Positions 16,311 through 25,241 of a stretch of 43,696 bases of DNA are shown one piece after another. The notes beneath the pieces are model-generated. The model was not told the DNA's origin. It did no database searches and was given only the letters and a program-made list of their open reading frames with translations. The DNA lies in contig NZ_JAAIKB010000026.1 of NCBI RefSeq assembly GCF_011040385.1, positions 1 through 43,696 on the forward strand. The letters run 5' to 3'. The DNA comes from Falsiroseomonas algicola. Lineage in GTDB: Bacteria > Pseudomonadota > Alphaproteobacteria > Acetobacterales > Acetobacteraceae. Position 1 is the stretch's first letter; each line of letters starts with the position of its first letter. Both the position numbers and the translations under genes were made by a program.

Positions 16311-17204
16311 ATGAAACAGCCCATCGACCCATCCCAGCCCAAACGGAAGCCTGAGCGGGGGCAAGGGCGACAAGCCGAAGCTGAGGTCCTGTCGATCGGC
16401 ACAGCCCTCCTGAAATGGTGCCACCCGCGCTTGGTCGCCGCATGGAGCGACGCGTCGCGAGCCCTTGGCGATTTTCGCCTTGAGCGCCGAATTCAAGTTG
16501 AGGCGCCCAGCTCTGCGACCTTGGCGAACGCCGCCGCACTTCAGGCGCTCTGGGAAGCGAACGAGCGCGCCCTCGTCTCGCAGTGTGCGCGGGCCCACTC
16601 GATGCTTGAAAATGATCTCCGTTGGCGGCTGTCGAACCGAACACTCTTCGCGCGGGGCTTCCTCATCCGGGCGGGCGTCGACGCCGGCAGCTTCACGCTC
16701 CCTCACGCACGAGCGGGAGACTTCACTATAGACGCGTTCAGAAGCATCGTAGTTGATGGCGCTGACCGATACCTCGCTGTCGTTGTGGCATGCCAACCGT
16801 TCACCGATCCGGCACCGCCCCAGAGCACAGCCACGCCGCTGGCACCGCCGGACGTAGCGCCAAGAAGTGAAGCACGGCCCGTCGAAGATCTCAGCGATGA
16901 CGACTTGCTGACTATCCTCCAGCGATACCTGGACAGGGTTGCCGCTAGCCCCGACGCCAAACTGAGGGAACCGGGCAAATTCTCGCTGCTGCCGTTCATC
17001 GCCCGAAAGATGCGCGACCGAGCTGCAACGGGCGAACTGCTGACGAGCGTCTCCGAAGAAGCTGACTGGCTTGCAGCCTGGATCGAGCAAAAGGTCGAAG
17101 GACATCCGAAACCCCGGTCGAAGACGATCAGCAAAGTGCTGGGTCGTGAGTACGCGCAGCTGAAGGCGCGATCCAATGCCGCGATTCAGAAATTGAATCG
17201 CTGA
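16311..17204 (+). CDS. Hypothetical protein at head of the phage-like module
   Basis: The ATG at 16311, after GAGGA, gives 297 residues. The N-terminus is basic (KRKPERGQGRQ). Helical regions follow, including LWEANERALVSQCARAHSM, then a Pro/Ala linker near 165-180 and a C-terminal half with DLLTILQRYLDRV, FSLLPFIARKMRD and a basic end (KPRSKTISKVLGREY). No family is recognised; the basic ends suggest nucleic-acid contact. It is divergent from the DUF2924 operon and starts the plus-strand run leading to the terminases, so an early regulatory or replication role is plausible but unproven. The longer frame opening at 15843 overlaps DUF2924 and is rejected. Confidence 0.65.
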   Translation: MKQPIDPSQPKRKPERGQGRQAEAEVLSIGTALLKWCHPRLVAAWSDASRALGDFRLERRIQVEAPSSATLANAAALQALWEANERALVSQCARAHSMLENDLRWRLSNRTLFARGFLIRAGVDAGSFTLPHARAGDFTIDAFRSIVVDGADRYLAVVVACQPFTDPAPPQSTATPLAPPDVAPRSEARPVEDLSDDDLLTILQRYLDRVAASPDAKLREPGKFSLLPFIARKMRDRAATGELLTSVSEEADWLAAWIEQKVEGHPKPRSKTISKVLGREYAQLKARSNAAIQKLNR

Positions 17205-17275
17205 ATCGCGCCGCTGGATCGCGCGTCAGAAATGCCGTTCCGCTGCTGCCAGACCTCAGGTTTGGGAGCATCAGC

Positions 17276-17500
17276 GTGCATTACGACAGGAGCGATCAAG
17301 GCGGGGCGCAGCAGTCGCGTGGCCACCATCTCAAGCAGCACGAGCTCGCCGAACGCTGGAAGGTCAGTGGCCGGACGCTGGAGAAGTGGCGCCAGACGCG
17401 CCGGGGTCCGCCCTACCTGCTGATTGGTGGCGCAGTTCGGTACAGGATCGAGGACGTCCTCGCCTACGAGGCCTCCCGCCTGCAGGAGGCCCTGCGATGA
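17276..17500 (+). CDS. Excisionase/MerR-type helix-turn-helix protein
   Basis: This 74-residue protein, from GTG 17276, carries an HTH_17-like domain: LKQHELAERWKVSGRTLEKW, then RRGPPYLLIGGAVRYRIEDVLAYE. That is the typical order of helix-turn-helix plus wing in excisionase-family proteins. Such proteins direct excision by the recombinase or regulate the module. Its TGA overlaps the ATG of the primase-helicase gene (ATGA), giving translational coupling. Confidence 0.82.
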   Translation: MHYDRSDQGGAQQSRGHHLKQHELAERWKVSGRTLEKWRQTRRGPPYLLIGGAVRYRIEDVLAYEASRLQEALR

Positions 17501-20277
17501 GCAACGCCGCCGCCACGGAGGGCGCCGTCGACGCGGCGCGTCTCTATAGCTTCACCTTCGGCGACCATCAGACCCAGGCAGCCTGGAAGGATGTTCGCTC
17601 CCTCACCTGGCCCGACCTGGTCACGCTGATGACCAGCCACCCTGTCGGCCCCAAGAGCGGGTCTTGCATCGTCCCCGCCCGCTTCCACGGTGCCGCCCGC
17701 AAGAAGACCGAGGCACAGCAGATCGACGTGGCGCTGCTCGACAGCGACGTCGGCCACACGCTGGAGGAGTTGCGCCAGGCCGTCGCTGGCAAGGGCTGGC
17801 GCGCCATCATCACCTCCACCCACTCCCACCTGACGCCGCGGACCAGCAGCAAGCGCGGCGCCTGGGACAAATTCCTGGCCACCCATGGTGATCCAGAGAC
17901 AGCGCCGGCCGCCTTCCTGCTCAGCAAGGGCTACCTGCCGCACATCACCCAGGGCGCGAAGGTCGTCGGTACCACCACGGAGGAGGTGACCTTCGAACAC
18001 CAGCCCTGCCCGAAGTTCCGGGTCATCATCCCGCTGGCCCGGGCGTGGCTCGCCGCCGCCTACGACAGCCAGGCCCAGGCCAACGCCGCCTGGAAGGAGC
18101 GCATTGAGGCGCTGGCGGCCGCCCTCAGCCTGAACCACGACCAGTCCTGCACCGACACGTCCCGGCTCTTCTACCTGCCGCGCCGGCCGCCGGACGGCCC
18201 GCCGCCCGAGTACCTCGTCCTGGATGGCGAGCACTGCGACATCTTCGCGCTGCCGGCGCCACCGCAACCACCCCGTCCCGGCCAGGCTCGACGACGACGG
18301 CTCCGGCCCGATGCCAATACCAAGCTGCTGAAGGCCATGGGGGTCCAGGTCAGTGCCGAGGGCGACGGCGTCACCTTCCAGGACCCGGATACCGGCGAGA
18401 TCGTCGAGCTCCAGGCCTGGGCCAGCCGCGGCGGCGGGCAGTTCCAGCTGCGCAGTGCCCTTCAGGCGCGCAGGCCCGGCGTGTTCCTCGGCAAGGTGGT
18501 GGACGGCGTCAAGCACCACCTCACCTGCGTCAATGCCGACGAGCACAGCAGCACCGACGCCGACACCGCGACCATCGTCATCGACGCCTCGGAGAGCGAC
18601 AGCAAGGGCTTCATCTACTTCTGCCATCACAACCACTGCGTCACCCGCGACAGGCTATACATGCTCCGTCGCATGCTGGAGCAGCGGTGGCTCCTGCCGG
18701 AGGATCTGGAGAACCCGGCCTACTACCTGTCGGGCAAGGCACCGCGCCCGCTGATCCGGTACCTCGCCGGAGATCTGCCCCGGATCGTCGATCAGGCGGA
18801 GCAGGTGCTGGTGAAGGCCGCCGCCGGGATCTATCAGCGCGGCAGCTACATCGTCCGGCCCGGCGTCATCAAGGTGGACGTCGACCAGCGCGGGATCTCC
18901 AGCCTCCGGATCACCGAGGTGCAGGAGATGTCGCTGGTGGAAGAACTGACCCGGCATGCCGACTGGGAGAAGTTCGATGGCCGCTCGGAAAGCTGGGTCC
19001 GCATCGACGCACCCAACAGGGTCGCCAAAGCCTACATCCAGCGGACCGGCCGTCGGCGTCTCCCGGTACTGACCGGCCTCGTGGACGCGCCGACGCTGCG
19101 CAGCGATGGCAGCATCCTGGACCAGGTAGGCTACGATGCGGCGACCGGCCTCCTTTATGACGCCCGCGGGATGCGCTTTCCGGCGATCCCGCGCCAGCCG
19201 AGCAAGGCCCAGGCTGAGCAGGCACTGGCGACGCTCGCTGAGCTGCTGAGCACGTTCCCCTTCGTCGACGAGGCCAGCCGGTCGGTGGCGTACTCCGTCA
19301 TCCTTACGGCCTGCATCCGGCGGTCGCTCCCGACAGCACCGCTGCATGCCTTTACGGCGCCGGTCGCCGGCTCCGGGAAGTCCACCCTGGTCGACCTAGC
19401 GAGCATCATCGCCACGGGCCGCGATGCCAGCGTGATCTCCCAGGGCAAGAGTGAGGAGGAATTAGAGAAGCGCCTCGGCGCCCTGCTGCTGGCCGGTGAC
19501 CTCATCATCGCCATCGATAACTGCGCGCACCCCATCGACAGCGAGTTCCTGTGTTCCATGCTGACGCAGGCCAAGGTGCGACCGCGCATCCTCGGTCGCT
19601 CAGAGGCGCCGGAGCTGCCCGCAAACGGCCTGATCACCGCGACCGGGAACAATCTAGTGCTGGTTGGCGACCTCACGCGGCGCGCGATCATCTGCACGTT
19701 GAATCCAAAGGTGGAGCGGCCCGAACTGCGGGAATTCGATCGCAACCCAATGACGACGGCTCGGGAGAACCGCCACACCTACCTCGCCGCGGCCCTCACC
19801 GTCTTGCGCGCCTACCACGTCGCGGGCAGGCCGGATCAGCCGCCAGCGCTTGGATCCTTTGAGACCTGGAGCGGCTGGGTCCGCGGCGCGCTCCTGTGGC
19901 TTGGCCTAGCTGACCCGGTCAGCACGATGGAGGAACTCCGGGAAGAAGACCCGCAGCTGGAGGCCCAGATCACCGTCCTGAGCCACTGGGCTTCGGTGAT
20001 CGGCAGCGCCCGCACCTCGACCCGCGCCATCATCGAGCGCGCCACACAGCCGGCGTCGACAGGTGCGGTGTTCGGCATGGGCATCCGCGTCGAGTACCTG
20101 TACCCCGACTTCCGCGAAGCACTGCTCGCCGTGGCTGGCGATAACGGCTCGGTCAATGGGCGCAGGCTCGGCAAATGGATCAAGAAACACGAGGATCGCA
20201 TCGTCCAAGGCATGCGGATCGTCCGTTGCGGCTTCCTCGAGGGCACGATGACGTGGCGGCTCGAACAGAAGGAGTGA
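17497..20277 (+). CDS. Phage-type primase-helicase
   Basis: The 926-residue protein has an N-terminal archaeo-eukaryotic-primase-like region: IDVALLDSDVGHT carries acidic metal-ligand candidates, and later come IITSTHSH and TSRLFYLPRRP. A middle region follows, then a P-loop ATPase with AGSGKST (Lys628), an IIAIDNCAHP Walker B-like strand and ITATGNNLVLVGDLTRRAI, with an Asn sensor and Arg finger-like pair. It fits self-priming replication of a phage or plasmid-like element. ATG 17497 overlaps the HTH gene stop; the longer frame from 17386 overlaps that gene and is rejected. The primase assignment is less certain than the helicase part. Confidence 0.78.
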   Translation: MSNAAATEGAVDAARLYSFTFGDHQTQAAWKDVRSLTWPDLVTLMTSHPVGPKSGSCIVPARFHGAARKKTEAQQIDVALLDSDVGHTLEELRQAVAGKGWRAIITSTHSHLTPRTSSKRGAWDKFLATHGDPETAPAAFLLSKGYLPHITQGAKVVGTTTEEVTFEHQPCPKFRVIIPLARAWLAAAYDSQAQANAAWKERIEALAAALSLNHDQSCTDTSRLFYLPRRPPDGPPPEYLVLDGEHCDIFALPAPPQPPRPGQARRRRLRPDANTKLLKAMGVQVSAEGDGVTFQDPDTGEIVELQAWASRGGGQFQLRSALQARRPGVFLGKVVDGVKHHLTCVNADEHSSTDADTATIVIDASESDSKGFIYFCHHNHCVTRDRLYMLRRMLEQRWLLPEDLENPAYYLSGKAPRPLIRYLAGDLPRIVDQAEQVLVKAAAGIYQRGSYIVRPGVIKVDVDQRGISSLRITEVQEMSLVEELTRHADWEKFDGRSESWVRIDAPNRVAKAYIQRTGRRRLPVLTGLVDAPTLRSDGSILDQVGYDAATGLLYDARGMRFPAIPRQPSKAQAEQALATLAELLSTFPFVDEASRSVAYSVILTACIRRSLPTAPLHAFTAPVAGSGKSTLVDLASIIATGRDASVISQGKSEEELEKRLGALLLAGDLIIAIDNCAHPIDSEFLCSMLTQAKVRPRILGRSEAPELPANGLITATGNNLVLVGDLTRRAIICTLNPKVERPELREFDRNPMTTARENRHTYLAAALTVLRAYHVAGRPDQPPALGSFETWSGWVRGALLWLGLADPVSTMEELREEDPQLEAQITVLSHWASVIGSARTSTRAIIERATQPASTGAVFGMGIRVEYLYPDFREALLAVAGDNGSVNGRRLGKWIKKHEDRIVQGMRIVRCGFLEGTMTWRLEQKE

Positions 20278-20643
20278 TGCGCCGTCACGCGCTGAACTAC
20301 GGCGCGCTACGGCAACCCGGTGGGTTAGGTGGAAGTCGGTCGGTGTTTCTAAGCAAGGCATGGAAAGTGGCAGACAGGTACATCACTATGTGTGTGTGCA
20401 TGTGTGTTGACAGTTTCATGAGTAGGGCTGGAAACACCGATCGGAATCAACCGAACCCACCGCCACGATCGCAGACACGCGCTTCACGCCGGCGACAGGC
20501 TCGGAACAGTTCTTGGTAAATTACTGCACACATCGTAGTCCTACGTATCCCATCGCAAGAACGTCGCGTTGAAGTCGTGATTCCTGCTCGTGCATTCTGT
20601 GACGCACGCGGCGCCGACCTCGCGCTGCGGCGAGAGGCGCAGG
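20278..20643 (+). other. Intergenic region with GT-rich stretch, no gene
   Basis: No supported coding frame is present. A TGTGTGTGTGCATGTGTG stretch (about 20390-20406) leads straight into TTGACA (20407-20412), a possible -35 hexamer, but no convincing -10 is visible at 17 bases. It may hold the promoter for the methyltransferase-terminase genes or an origin-like element; neither is shown. Confidence 0.4.
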
Positions 20644-21894
20644 ATGACCACGAGCCACTGTTTCCCTGCCTACAACACCGCCCGCGTCGCCGACCTGGTG
20701 CCGTATGCGAGGAACGCGCGCACGCATAGCGACGCGCAGGTGGCGCAGATTGCCGCGTCCATCCGCGAGTTTGGCTTCACCAACCCCATCCTCGTCGATG
20801 GTGAGCGCGGCGTCATCGCCGGCCACGGGCGCCTGCTGGCCGCGCGCAAGCTCGGCATGGCGGAAGTGCCGACGCTGGAGCTGGGCCACCTGAGCGCCGC
20901 ACAGCGCCGCGCCTATGTCCTCGCCGACAACCGCCTCGCGCTCTCCGCCGGCTGGGACGAGGCGATGCTGCGGCTGGAGCTGGGCGACCTTCAGGCCGAG
21001 GGCTTCGATCTAGCGCTCACCGGCTTTGACCGCGACGAGATCGTAAAGCTGCTGTTCGACGAACGCGGTGGCCTCACGGACCCCGACGCCGTGCCGCCGG
21101 TGCCCGAAGCGCCCGTCAGCCAGGCTGGCGACGTCTGGCTGCTTGGCCGGCACCGCCTCATCTGCGGCGATGCCACCAACGCCGGCACCGTGGAGCGCGT
21201 GCTCGCCGGCGTCCGTCCGCATCTCATGGTGACCGACCCGCCTTACGGCGTGGAGTACGATCCGGCCTGGCGGAATTCGGCGCTCGCCGGCAGCAAGACC
21301 GCTCGTACGGGCAAGGTACTGAACGACCACCGCGCTGACTGGCGCGAGGCCTGGGCGCTGTTCCCGGGTGATGTTGCGTATGTCTGGCACGGTGGCCTGC
21401 ACGCCACCACGGTCGCCGAGAGCCTCGTCGCCTGCGGCTTCGACATCCGGGCGCAGATCGTCTGGGCGAAGGATCGCCTGGTGCTGGGGCGCGGGCATTA
21501 TCATTGGCAACATGAACCCTGCTGGTACGCCGTCCGCGGTACCGGCCATTGGATGGGCGACCGCAAGCAGACCACGCTCTGGCAGATCGCCAGCACCGGC
21601 CAGGATGCCGAGACGGTCCATGGCACCCAGAAGCCCGTGGAGTGCAGGCGCCGGCCGATCGAGAACAACTCCAGTCCCGGCCAGGCGGTCTACGAGCCCT
21701 TCTCCGGCTCCGGCACCACGCTGATCGCCGCCGAGATGACCGGGCGCGCCTGCTACGCCGTGGAGCTCTCGCCGGCCTATGTCGATGTGGCGGTGCTGCG
21801 CTGGCAGGCCTTCGCCGGGCAGGCAGCGTTGCTCAGCGGCGACGGACGCAGCTTTGCCGAGATCGCTTCCGCCCGCGCCGCGGAAGGTACCTGA
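20644..21894 (+). CDS. ParB-like domain / DNA (N4/N6) methyltransferase fusion
   Basis: The 416-residue product starts with a ParB/Srx-like nuclease-fold domain (DLVPYARNARTHSDAQVAQI, then GFTNPILVDGERGVIAGHG, about 14-110). The methyltransferase follows, with catalytic TDPPYGV (Asp198-Tyr201) and the AdoMet motif EPFSGSGTTLIAAEM near the end. The target is adenine N6 or cytosine N4. This fusion is frequent in phage genomes, beside terminase. GGCGCAGG precedes ATG 20644; the frame from 20590 lacks support. It is followed 2 bases later by the small terminase. It probably protects or marks element DNA. Confidence 0.88.
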   Translation: MTTSHCFPAYNTARVADLVPYARNARTHSDAQVAQIAASIREFGFTNPILVDGERGVIAGHGRLLAARKLGMAEVPTLELGHLSAAQRRAYVLADNRLALSAGWDEAMLRLELGDLQAEGFDLALTGFDRDEIVKLLFDERGGLTDPDAVPPVPEAPVSQAGDVWLLGRHRLICGDATNAGTVERVLAGVRPHLMVTDPPYGVEYDPAWRNSALAGSKTARTGKVLNDHRADWREAWALFPGDVAYVWHGGLHATTVAESLVACGFDIRAQIVWAKDRLVLGRGHYHWQHEPCWYAVRGTGHWMGDRKQTTLWQIASTGQDAETVHGTQKPVECRRRPIENNSSPGQAVYEPFSGSGTTLIAAEMTGRACYAVELSPAYVDVAVLRWQAFAGQAALLSGDGRSFAEIASARAAEGT

Positions 21895-21896
21895 TC

Positions 21897-22271
21897 ATGT
21901 CCGGCACCACCTACCAGCCGACCGAGGAGCAGCGGCGCACCGTTCGGGCCATGTCGGGCTACGGCATCCCGCAGACCGACATCGCCACCATCCTCGAGAT
22001 CGACGCCAAGACACTGCGCAAGCACTTCCGGCGTGAGCTCGACCGCGGCTCCATCGAAGCCACGACCAAGGTGGCGCAGACGCTGTTCAGTATGGCCACC
22101 TCCGGTCAGAACACGGCGGCGGCGATCTTCTGGATGAAGGCCCGCGCTGGCTGGCGCGAGAAGCAGGAGATTGTCCTCTCCACCAAGCCGGTGATCGAGA
22201 TGACGGACGAGGAACTTGCGCAGGAGATCGCGCGGGAACGCACTGCGCGCCTGACGATCGATGGAGATTAG
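21897..22271 (+). CDS. Putative terminase small subunit
   Basis: This 124-residue protein has an N-terminal helix-turn-helix (EEQRRTVRAMSGYGIPQTDI, ILEIDAKTLRKHFRRELDRG), then QTLFSMATSGQNTAAAIFWMKARAGWRE, a pattern seen in small terminase-like proteins. The end is acidic (EMTDEELAQEI). It overlaps the large terminase start by 11 bases and follows the methyltransferase by 2 bases, so it belongs to one operon. Its expected role is recognition of element DNA for packaging. Confidence 0.75.
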   Translation: MSGTTYQPTEEQRRTVRAMSGYGIPQTDIATILEIDAKTLRKHFRRELDRGSIEATTKVAQTLFSMATSGQNTAAAIFWMKARAGWREKQEIVLSTKPVIEMTDEELAQEIARERTARLTIDGD

Positions 22272-23721
22272 CCCAGCCGCCCTACTCGCCCAGCGCCGCG
22301 CGCTTCGCCGGGATTTCGGCCTGTGGTGCGAGCACGCCCTGGCACCCCAGGGCTTTGTGCCGGCGGCGCATCACCGCCTGCTCATCCGAGAGCTTCAGGC
22401 GGTGGCCGATGGTCGGCAGGATCGCCTCATGGTGTTCATGCCGCCGGGGTCGGCGAAGTCCACCTACACCTCGGACCTCTTCCCCGCCTGGTTCCTGGCC
22501 CAGGGCGCCGATCGCCGCGTCATCGCCACCAGCAACACCGCCGACCTCGCCGGCGCCTTCTCCCGCCGCGTCCGGGGCCGCATCCGCAGCCATGGCCTGG
22601 CGCTGGGCTACAGGCTGGAGCGCGAGGCCGAGGACCTCTGGACCACGACGAATGGCGGCGAGTACCGCGCTGCCGGCATCGGCGGGGTCATCACCGGCCT
22701 GCGTGCCGACCTGGCGCTGATCGATGATCCCGTGAAGTCGCGCGAGGAGGCGGACAGCGAGGTCCGACGGAACCGGGTCTGGGAATGGTTCCAGGATGAC
22801 CTCCGCACGCGGCTGAAGCCTGGCGCATCCATCGTCGTGGTGCAGACGCGCTGGCATGAGGACGACCTGGCAGGCCGGCTGCTGGAAGCGCAGCGCGGCC
22901 AGTGGCGCGTGGTGTCGCTGCCGGCGGAAGCCGAGGCCGACGACCCGCTGGGCCGGGCGCCCGGCGAGATGCTCTGGGGCGATGACGGGTACGGCTATGC
23001 CGCCTCGCTCGCCCGTGTGAAGGCCGAGGCGAGCACGCGCAGCTGGTCCGCGCTCTACCAGCAGCAGCCCGTGCCCGACACTGGCGACTACTTCCGGCGG
23101 GAATGGCTGCAACTGGCGGACCAGCTGCCGGACCAGGCCACGATGCGGATCTACGGCGCCTCGGATTACGCGGTCACGGCGAATGGCGGCGACTACACCG
23201 TCCACGTCGTGGTCGGCATGGACCCGCAGGGGCGGCTCTGGTTGCTGGACCTCTGGCGCGGCCAGGCGGCGTCCGACATCTGGATCGAGGCCTTCTGCGA
23301 TCTCGTGCGGCAGTGGCGTCCGATCGGCTGGGCGGAGGAGACGGGGCAGATCCGCGCCGGCATCGGGCCCTTCCTCGGGCGCCGCATGAGGGAGCGGCAG
23401 GCCTATGTCGCACGCCAGGCTTTCCCGACCCGCGGCGACAAGGCGGTGCGGGCGCAGTCAATCCGAGGCCGCATGGCGCTGGAGGGGCTGCACGTGCTGC
23501 GGCAGGCGCCGTGGCGGCAGGCCTTCGAGGCGGAGCTGCTGACCTTCCCTGCCGGCAAGCACGACGATCAGGTCGATGCGCTCGGCCTGGTCGGACAGCT
23601 GCTGGATCGGATGGTATCGGGCCGGACGCCGCGGCACGAGAAGGTGGTACCGATCGACCGATGGGCGCGGGCCTTCGATCGGGATCGCGATGGATCAGTC
23701 AGCGGCTGGAAGGTCGCGTGA
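22261..23721 (+). CDS. Phage terminase large subunit
   Basis: The 486-residue protein has the packaging ATPase in its N-terminal half: MPPGSAKSTYTS as Walker A (61-70), ATSNTADLAGAFSRRVRGR, LALIDDPVKSREEA as Walker B, and VVVQTRWHEDDLAGRL as coupling motif. The RNase H-like nuclease is in the C-terminal half, with Asp in YGASDYAV, WAEETGQI and AGKHDDQVDALGL. Length is normal and all key residues are present, so it should be active. It ends the module; where a portal gene is expected there is a perfect hairpin and then a minus-strand gene. Confidence 0.92.
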   Translation: MEISPAALLAQRRALRRDFGLWCEHALAPQGFVPAAHHRLLIRELQAVADGRQDRLMVFMPPGSAKSTYTSDLFPAWFLAQGADRRVIATSNTADLAGAFSRRVRGRIRSHGLALGYRLEREAEDLWTTTNGGEYRAAGIGGVITGLRADLALIDDPVKSREEADSEVRRNRVWEWFQDDLRTRLKPGASIVVVQTRWHEDDLAGRLLEAQRGQWRVVSLPAEAEADDPLGRAPGEMLWGDDGYGYAASLARVKAEASTRSWSALYQQQPVPDTGDYFRREWLQLADQLPDQATMRIYGASDYAVTANGGDYTVHVVVGMDPQGRLWLLDLWRGQAASDIWIEAFCDLVRQWRPIGWAEETGQIRAGIGPFLGRRMRERQAYVARQAFPTRGDKAVRAQSIRGRMALEGLHVLRQAPWRQAFEAELLTFPAGKHDDQVDALGLVGQLLDRMVSGRTPRHEKVVPIDRWARAFDRDRDGSVSGWKVA

Positions 23722-23731
23722 CGGCGGCGCC

Positions 23732-23775
23732 CCTGTTCACCACCGACCTACGACAGTTGGTCGGTGGTGAACAGG
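23732..23775 (+). terminator. Perfect 17-bp inverted repeat after the large terminase
   Basis: CCTGTTCACCACCGACC (23732-23748), a 10-base loop and its exact complement (23759-23775) lie 10 bases after the stop codon. No T-run follows. The strength of the stem suggests a terminator of the packaging operon; a recombination or end site of the element is an alternative. Confidence 0.65.
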
Positions 23776-23798
23776 TTGGTGCCAAACGCTCCGCAGGC

Positions 23799-24521
23799 TC
23801 ACTGGACCGTCGAAGTCAGCAGGAACTCGCTAGCGATTAATGGCGCCACCGCAAAGATCTGCATCTCAGCATCCAAGATGGACTTAGGCGCCGTCGACGC
23901 TGGGAGCGCGACCATGGCTCGGAGGAGTTGCAAGTATTCAATGTAGCCGGACCAATCGGCTTGGAGATGCGTCTTACGTCGGCACGTCCTCAGTCGGATA
24001 GCGGCTGGTCTTATCACGCGACTCTGGCTCTGCGGCATCGCAAACGCGCGCTGGTCCCCGAGGTGAGAAAGTACACAGTTCAACGCTACGGCTGTCCGTG
24101 CGTCATAGATCGCGTGCTCACCAGGGCGCGCAAGCGCGATGACCTTGCTCCAGCTGGAAACGCCCTCGGTACCCTGGCTGGCAATGAAGGAGGCGATGCT
24201 CGCGTCGTCGAACGCTTTCAGGCGATGAGCATAGCCATCGAGCTTGGCAGCGTGATTTCGCTTTATCCCGCCCCACTCCACGATGATCCAAGCGATCAGC
24301 GACCTACGAAGATCTGGGTTGCCACCACGAAGGTGCGGCGAGATGATTTCGCGCAGTTTGCGATTGAAGGCGCTGGAGTCTTCCGGCGCCGAAGCGAGAT
24401 CGATTTTCTCGGACAATGCAACCAAGCGCTGCCGGGCTATCGGGTTGAGCTTCCAATTGTAGCTCGCCGGCCTGTCAATCTGAGACCAGATCTTGGCAAC
24501 TAACCCCGCCTCCCATGACAT
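23799..24521 (-). CDS. Hypothetical protein, orphan accessory gene
   Basis: The 240-residue frame from ATG 24521 begins MSWEAGLVAKIWSQIDR and contains KLNPIARQRLVALSEKIDLA, WIIVEWGGIKRN and SSWSKVIALARPGEHAIYDARTAVALN. The last stretch (Ser-Ser-Trp-Ser-Lys, then Tyr-Asp-Ala-Arg) looks like a conserved active or structural site, reminiscent of helix-hairpin-helix glycosylase-like proteins, but I cannot name a family. GC is lower than in neighbours, consistent with recent acquisition. It lies directly behind the packaging module on the opposite strand, a position where phages and satellites often carry accessory or defence genes. An upstream start at 24575 is possible. Confidence 0.55.
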   Translation of the reverse strand: MSWEAGLVAKIWSQIDRPASYNWKLNPIARQRLVALSEKIDLASAPEDSSAFNRKLREIISPHLRGGNPDLRRSLIAWIIVEWGGIKRNHAAKLDGYAHRLKAFDDASIASFIASQGTEGVSSWSKVIALARPGEHAIYDARTAVALNCVLSHLGDQRAFAMPQSQSRVIRPAAIRLRTCRRKTHLQADWSGYIEYLQLLRAMVALPASTAPKSILDAEMQIFAVAPLIASEFLLTSTVQ

Positions 24522-24634
24522 CGGCCAACCCCGCCTGCACCAATCCGCGACCCGAACTGCACAGCAGCTCAGCATCGCTCATTACGATATTGCAGTATTG
24601 GCGCCTTCGCTAGACGCTCTGGGCATGATGAGCC

Positions 24635-25165
24635 CTACGCCCCGATCCGTCCTGCCATCGGCACCACCATCCCATACGGCAGCGGCGGCAGCTTCCCGCC
24701 CACCGCGGCTTCCACCAAGTCTCGGCGCCGCCATGGATCGCCACCGAAGGGCATCTCCCGCGGCGCCCGGAAATGCCTGGCCGCGAGAGTTCGTGCCCCA
24801 TCCTCGTCGGCTGCGCTGACGAAGCAGGGACCGGCGTAGCGGCTGGCCAGCCAGTCAGCATGCCAGCGCCGATCGGGATGGGGTGTGAGCCGGAAGGTGA
24901 CTGGCTGCCCCACGCCATGGTCAAGCCGCCCCTTGCCGGCGGGTCGCGCCGGCGCCGAAGCAAGAGCGTCGAGCGCTTCACGCAGATGCGGCCGGGGCAG
25001 CGCCGGAAACACGGCGAGCGCCAGCTGACGGGCCGACTCCAGCGCATCCGCCGGGGTCGCGCCCGCGGCCAGGGCGGCATCCCGCGCCGTCCTGATGGCG
25101 TGCCAGACCACCGGCGAGATCAATGGCGGCGCGCGGTGCGCCGGAGGGGTCGATGGATCCGGCAT
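24635..25165 (-). CDS. Hypothetical protein of resolvase cluster
   Basis: The product has 176 residues from ATG 25165 (AGGAAG 7 bases upstream): MPDPSTPPAHR, then a helical region (WHAIRTARDAALAAGATPADALESARQLAL), and a C-terminal half with ADWLASRYAGPCFVSAADEDGA and a Gly/Pro-rich end. No family recognised. It is co-directional with the resolvase 76 bases upstream and may be transcribed with it. Confidence 0.6.
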   Translation of the reverse strand: MPDPSTPPAHRAPPLISPVVWHAIRTARDAALAAGATPADALESARQLALAVFPALPRPHLREALDALASAPARPAGKGRLDHGVGQPVTFRLTPHPDRRWHADWLASRYAGPCFVSAADEDGARTLAARHFRAPREMPFGGDPWRRRDLVEAAVGGKLPPLPYGMVVPMAGRIGA

Positions 25166-25241
25166 GATGCGTCTTCCTGGGCTCAGGGAGCCCCAGAACA
25201 AAAACAGAACTCGCGATCAATGGCAAGCGCAGCGTGATGTC

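Noticed and set aside
15843-17204. Long 453-codon plus-strand frame as one gene
   Set aside because: Its first 156 codons lie antisense to DUF2924 and its promoter region and show no protein character; the supported start is ATG 16311.
23799-24521. Assigning the orphan gene behind the terminase to a DNA glycosylase
   Set aside because: Only a vague resemblance of one segment to helix-hairpin-helix proteins; no clear HhH motif or catalytic Lys/Asp pair could be placed.
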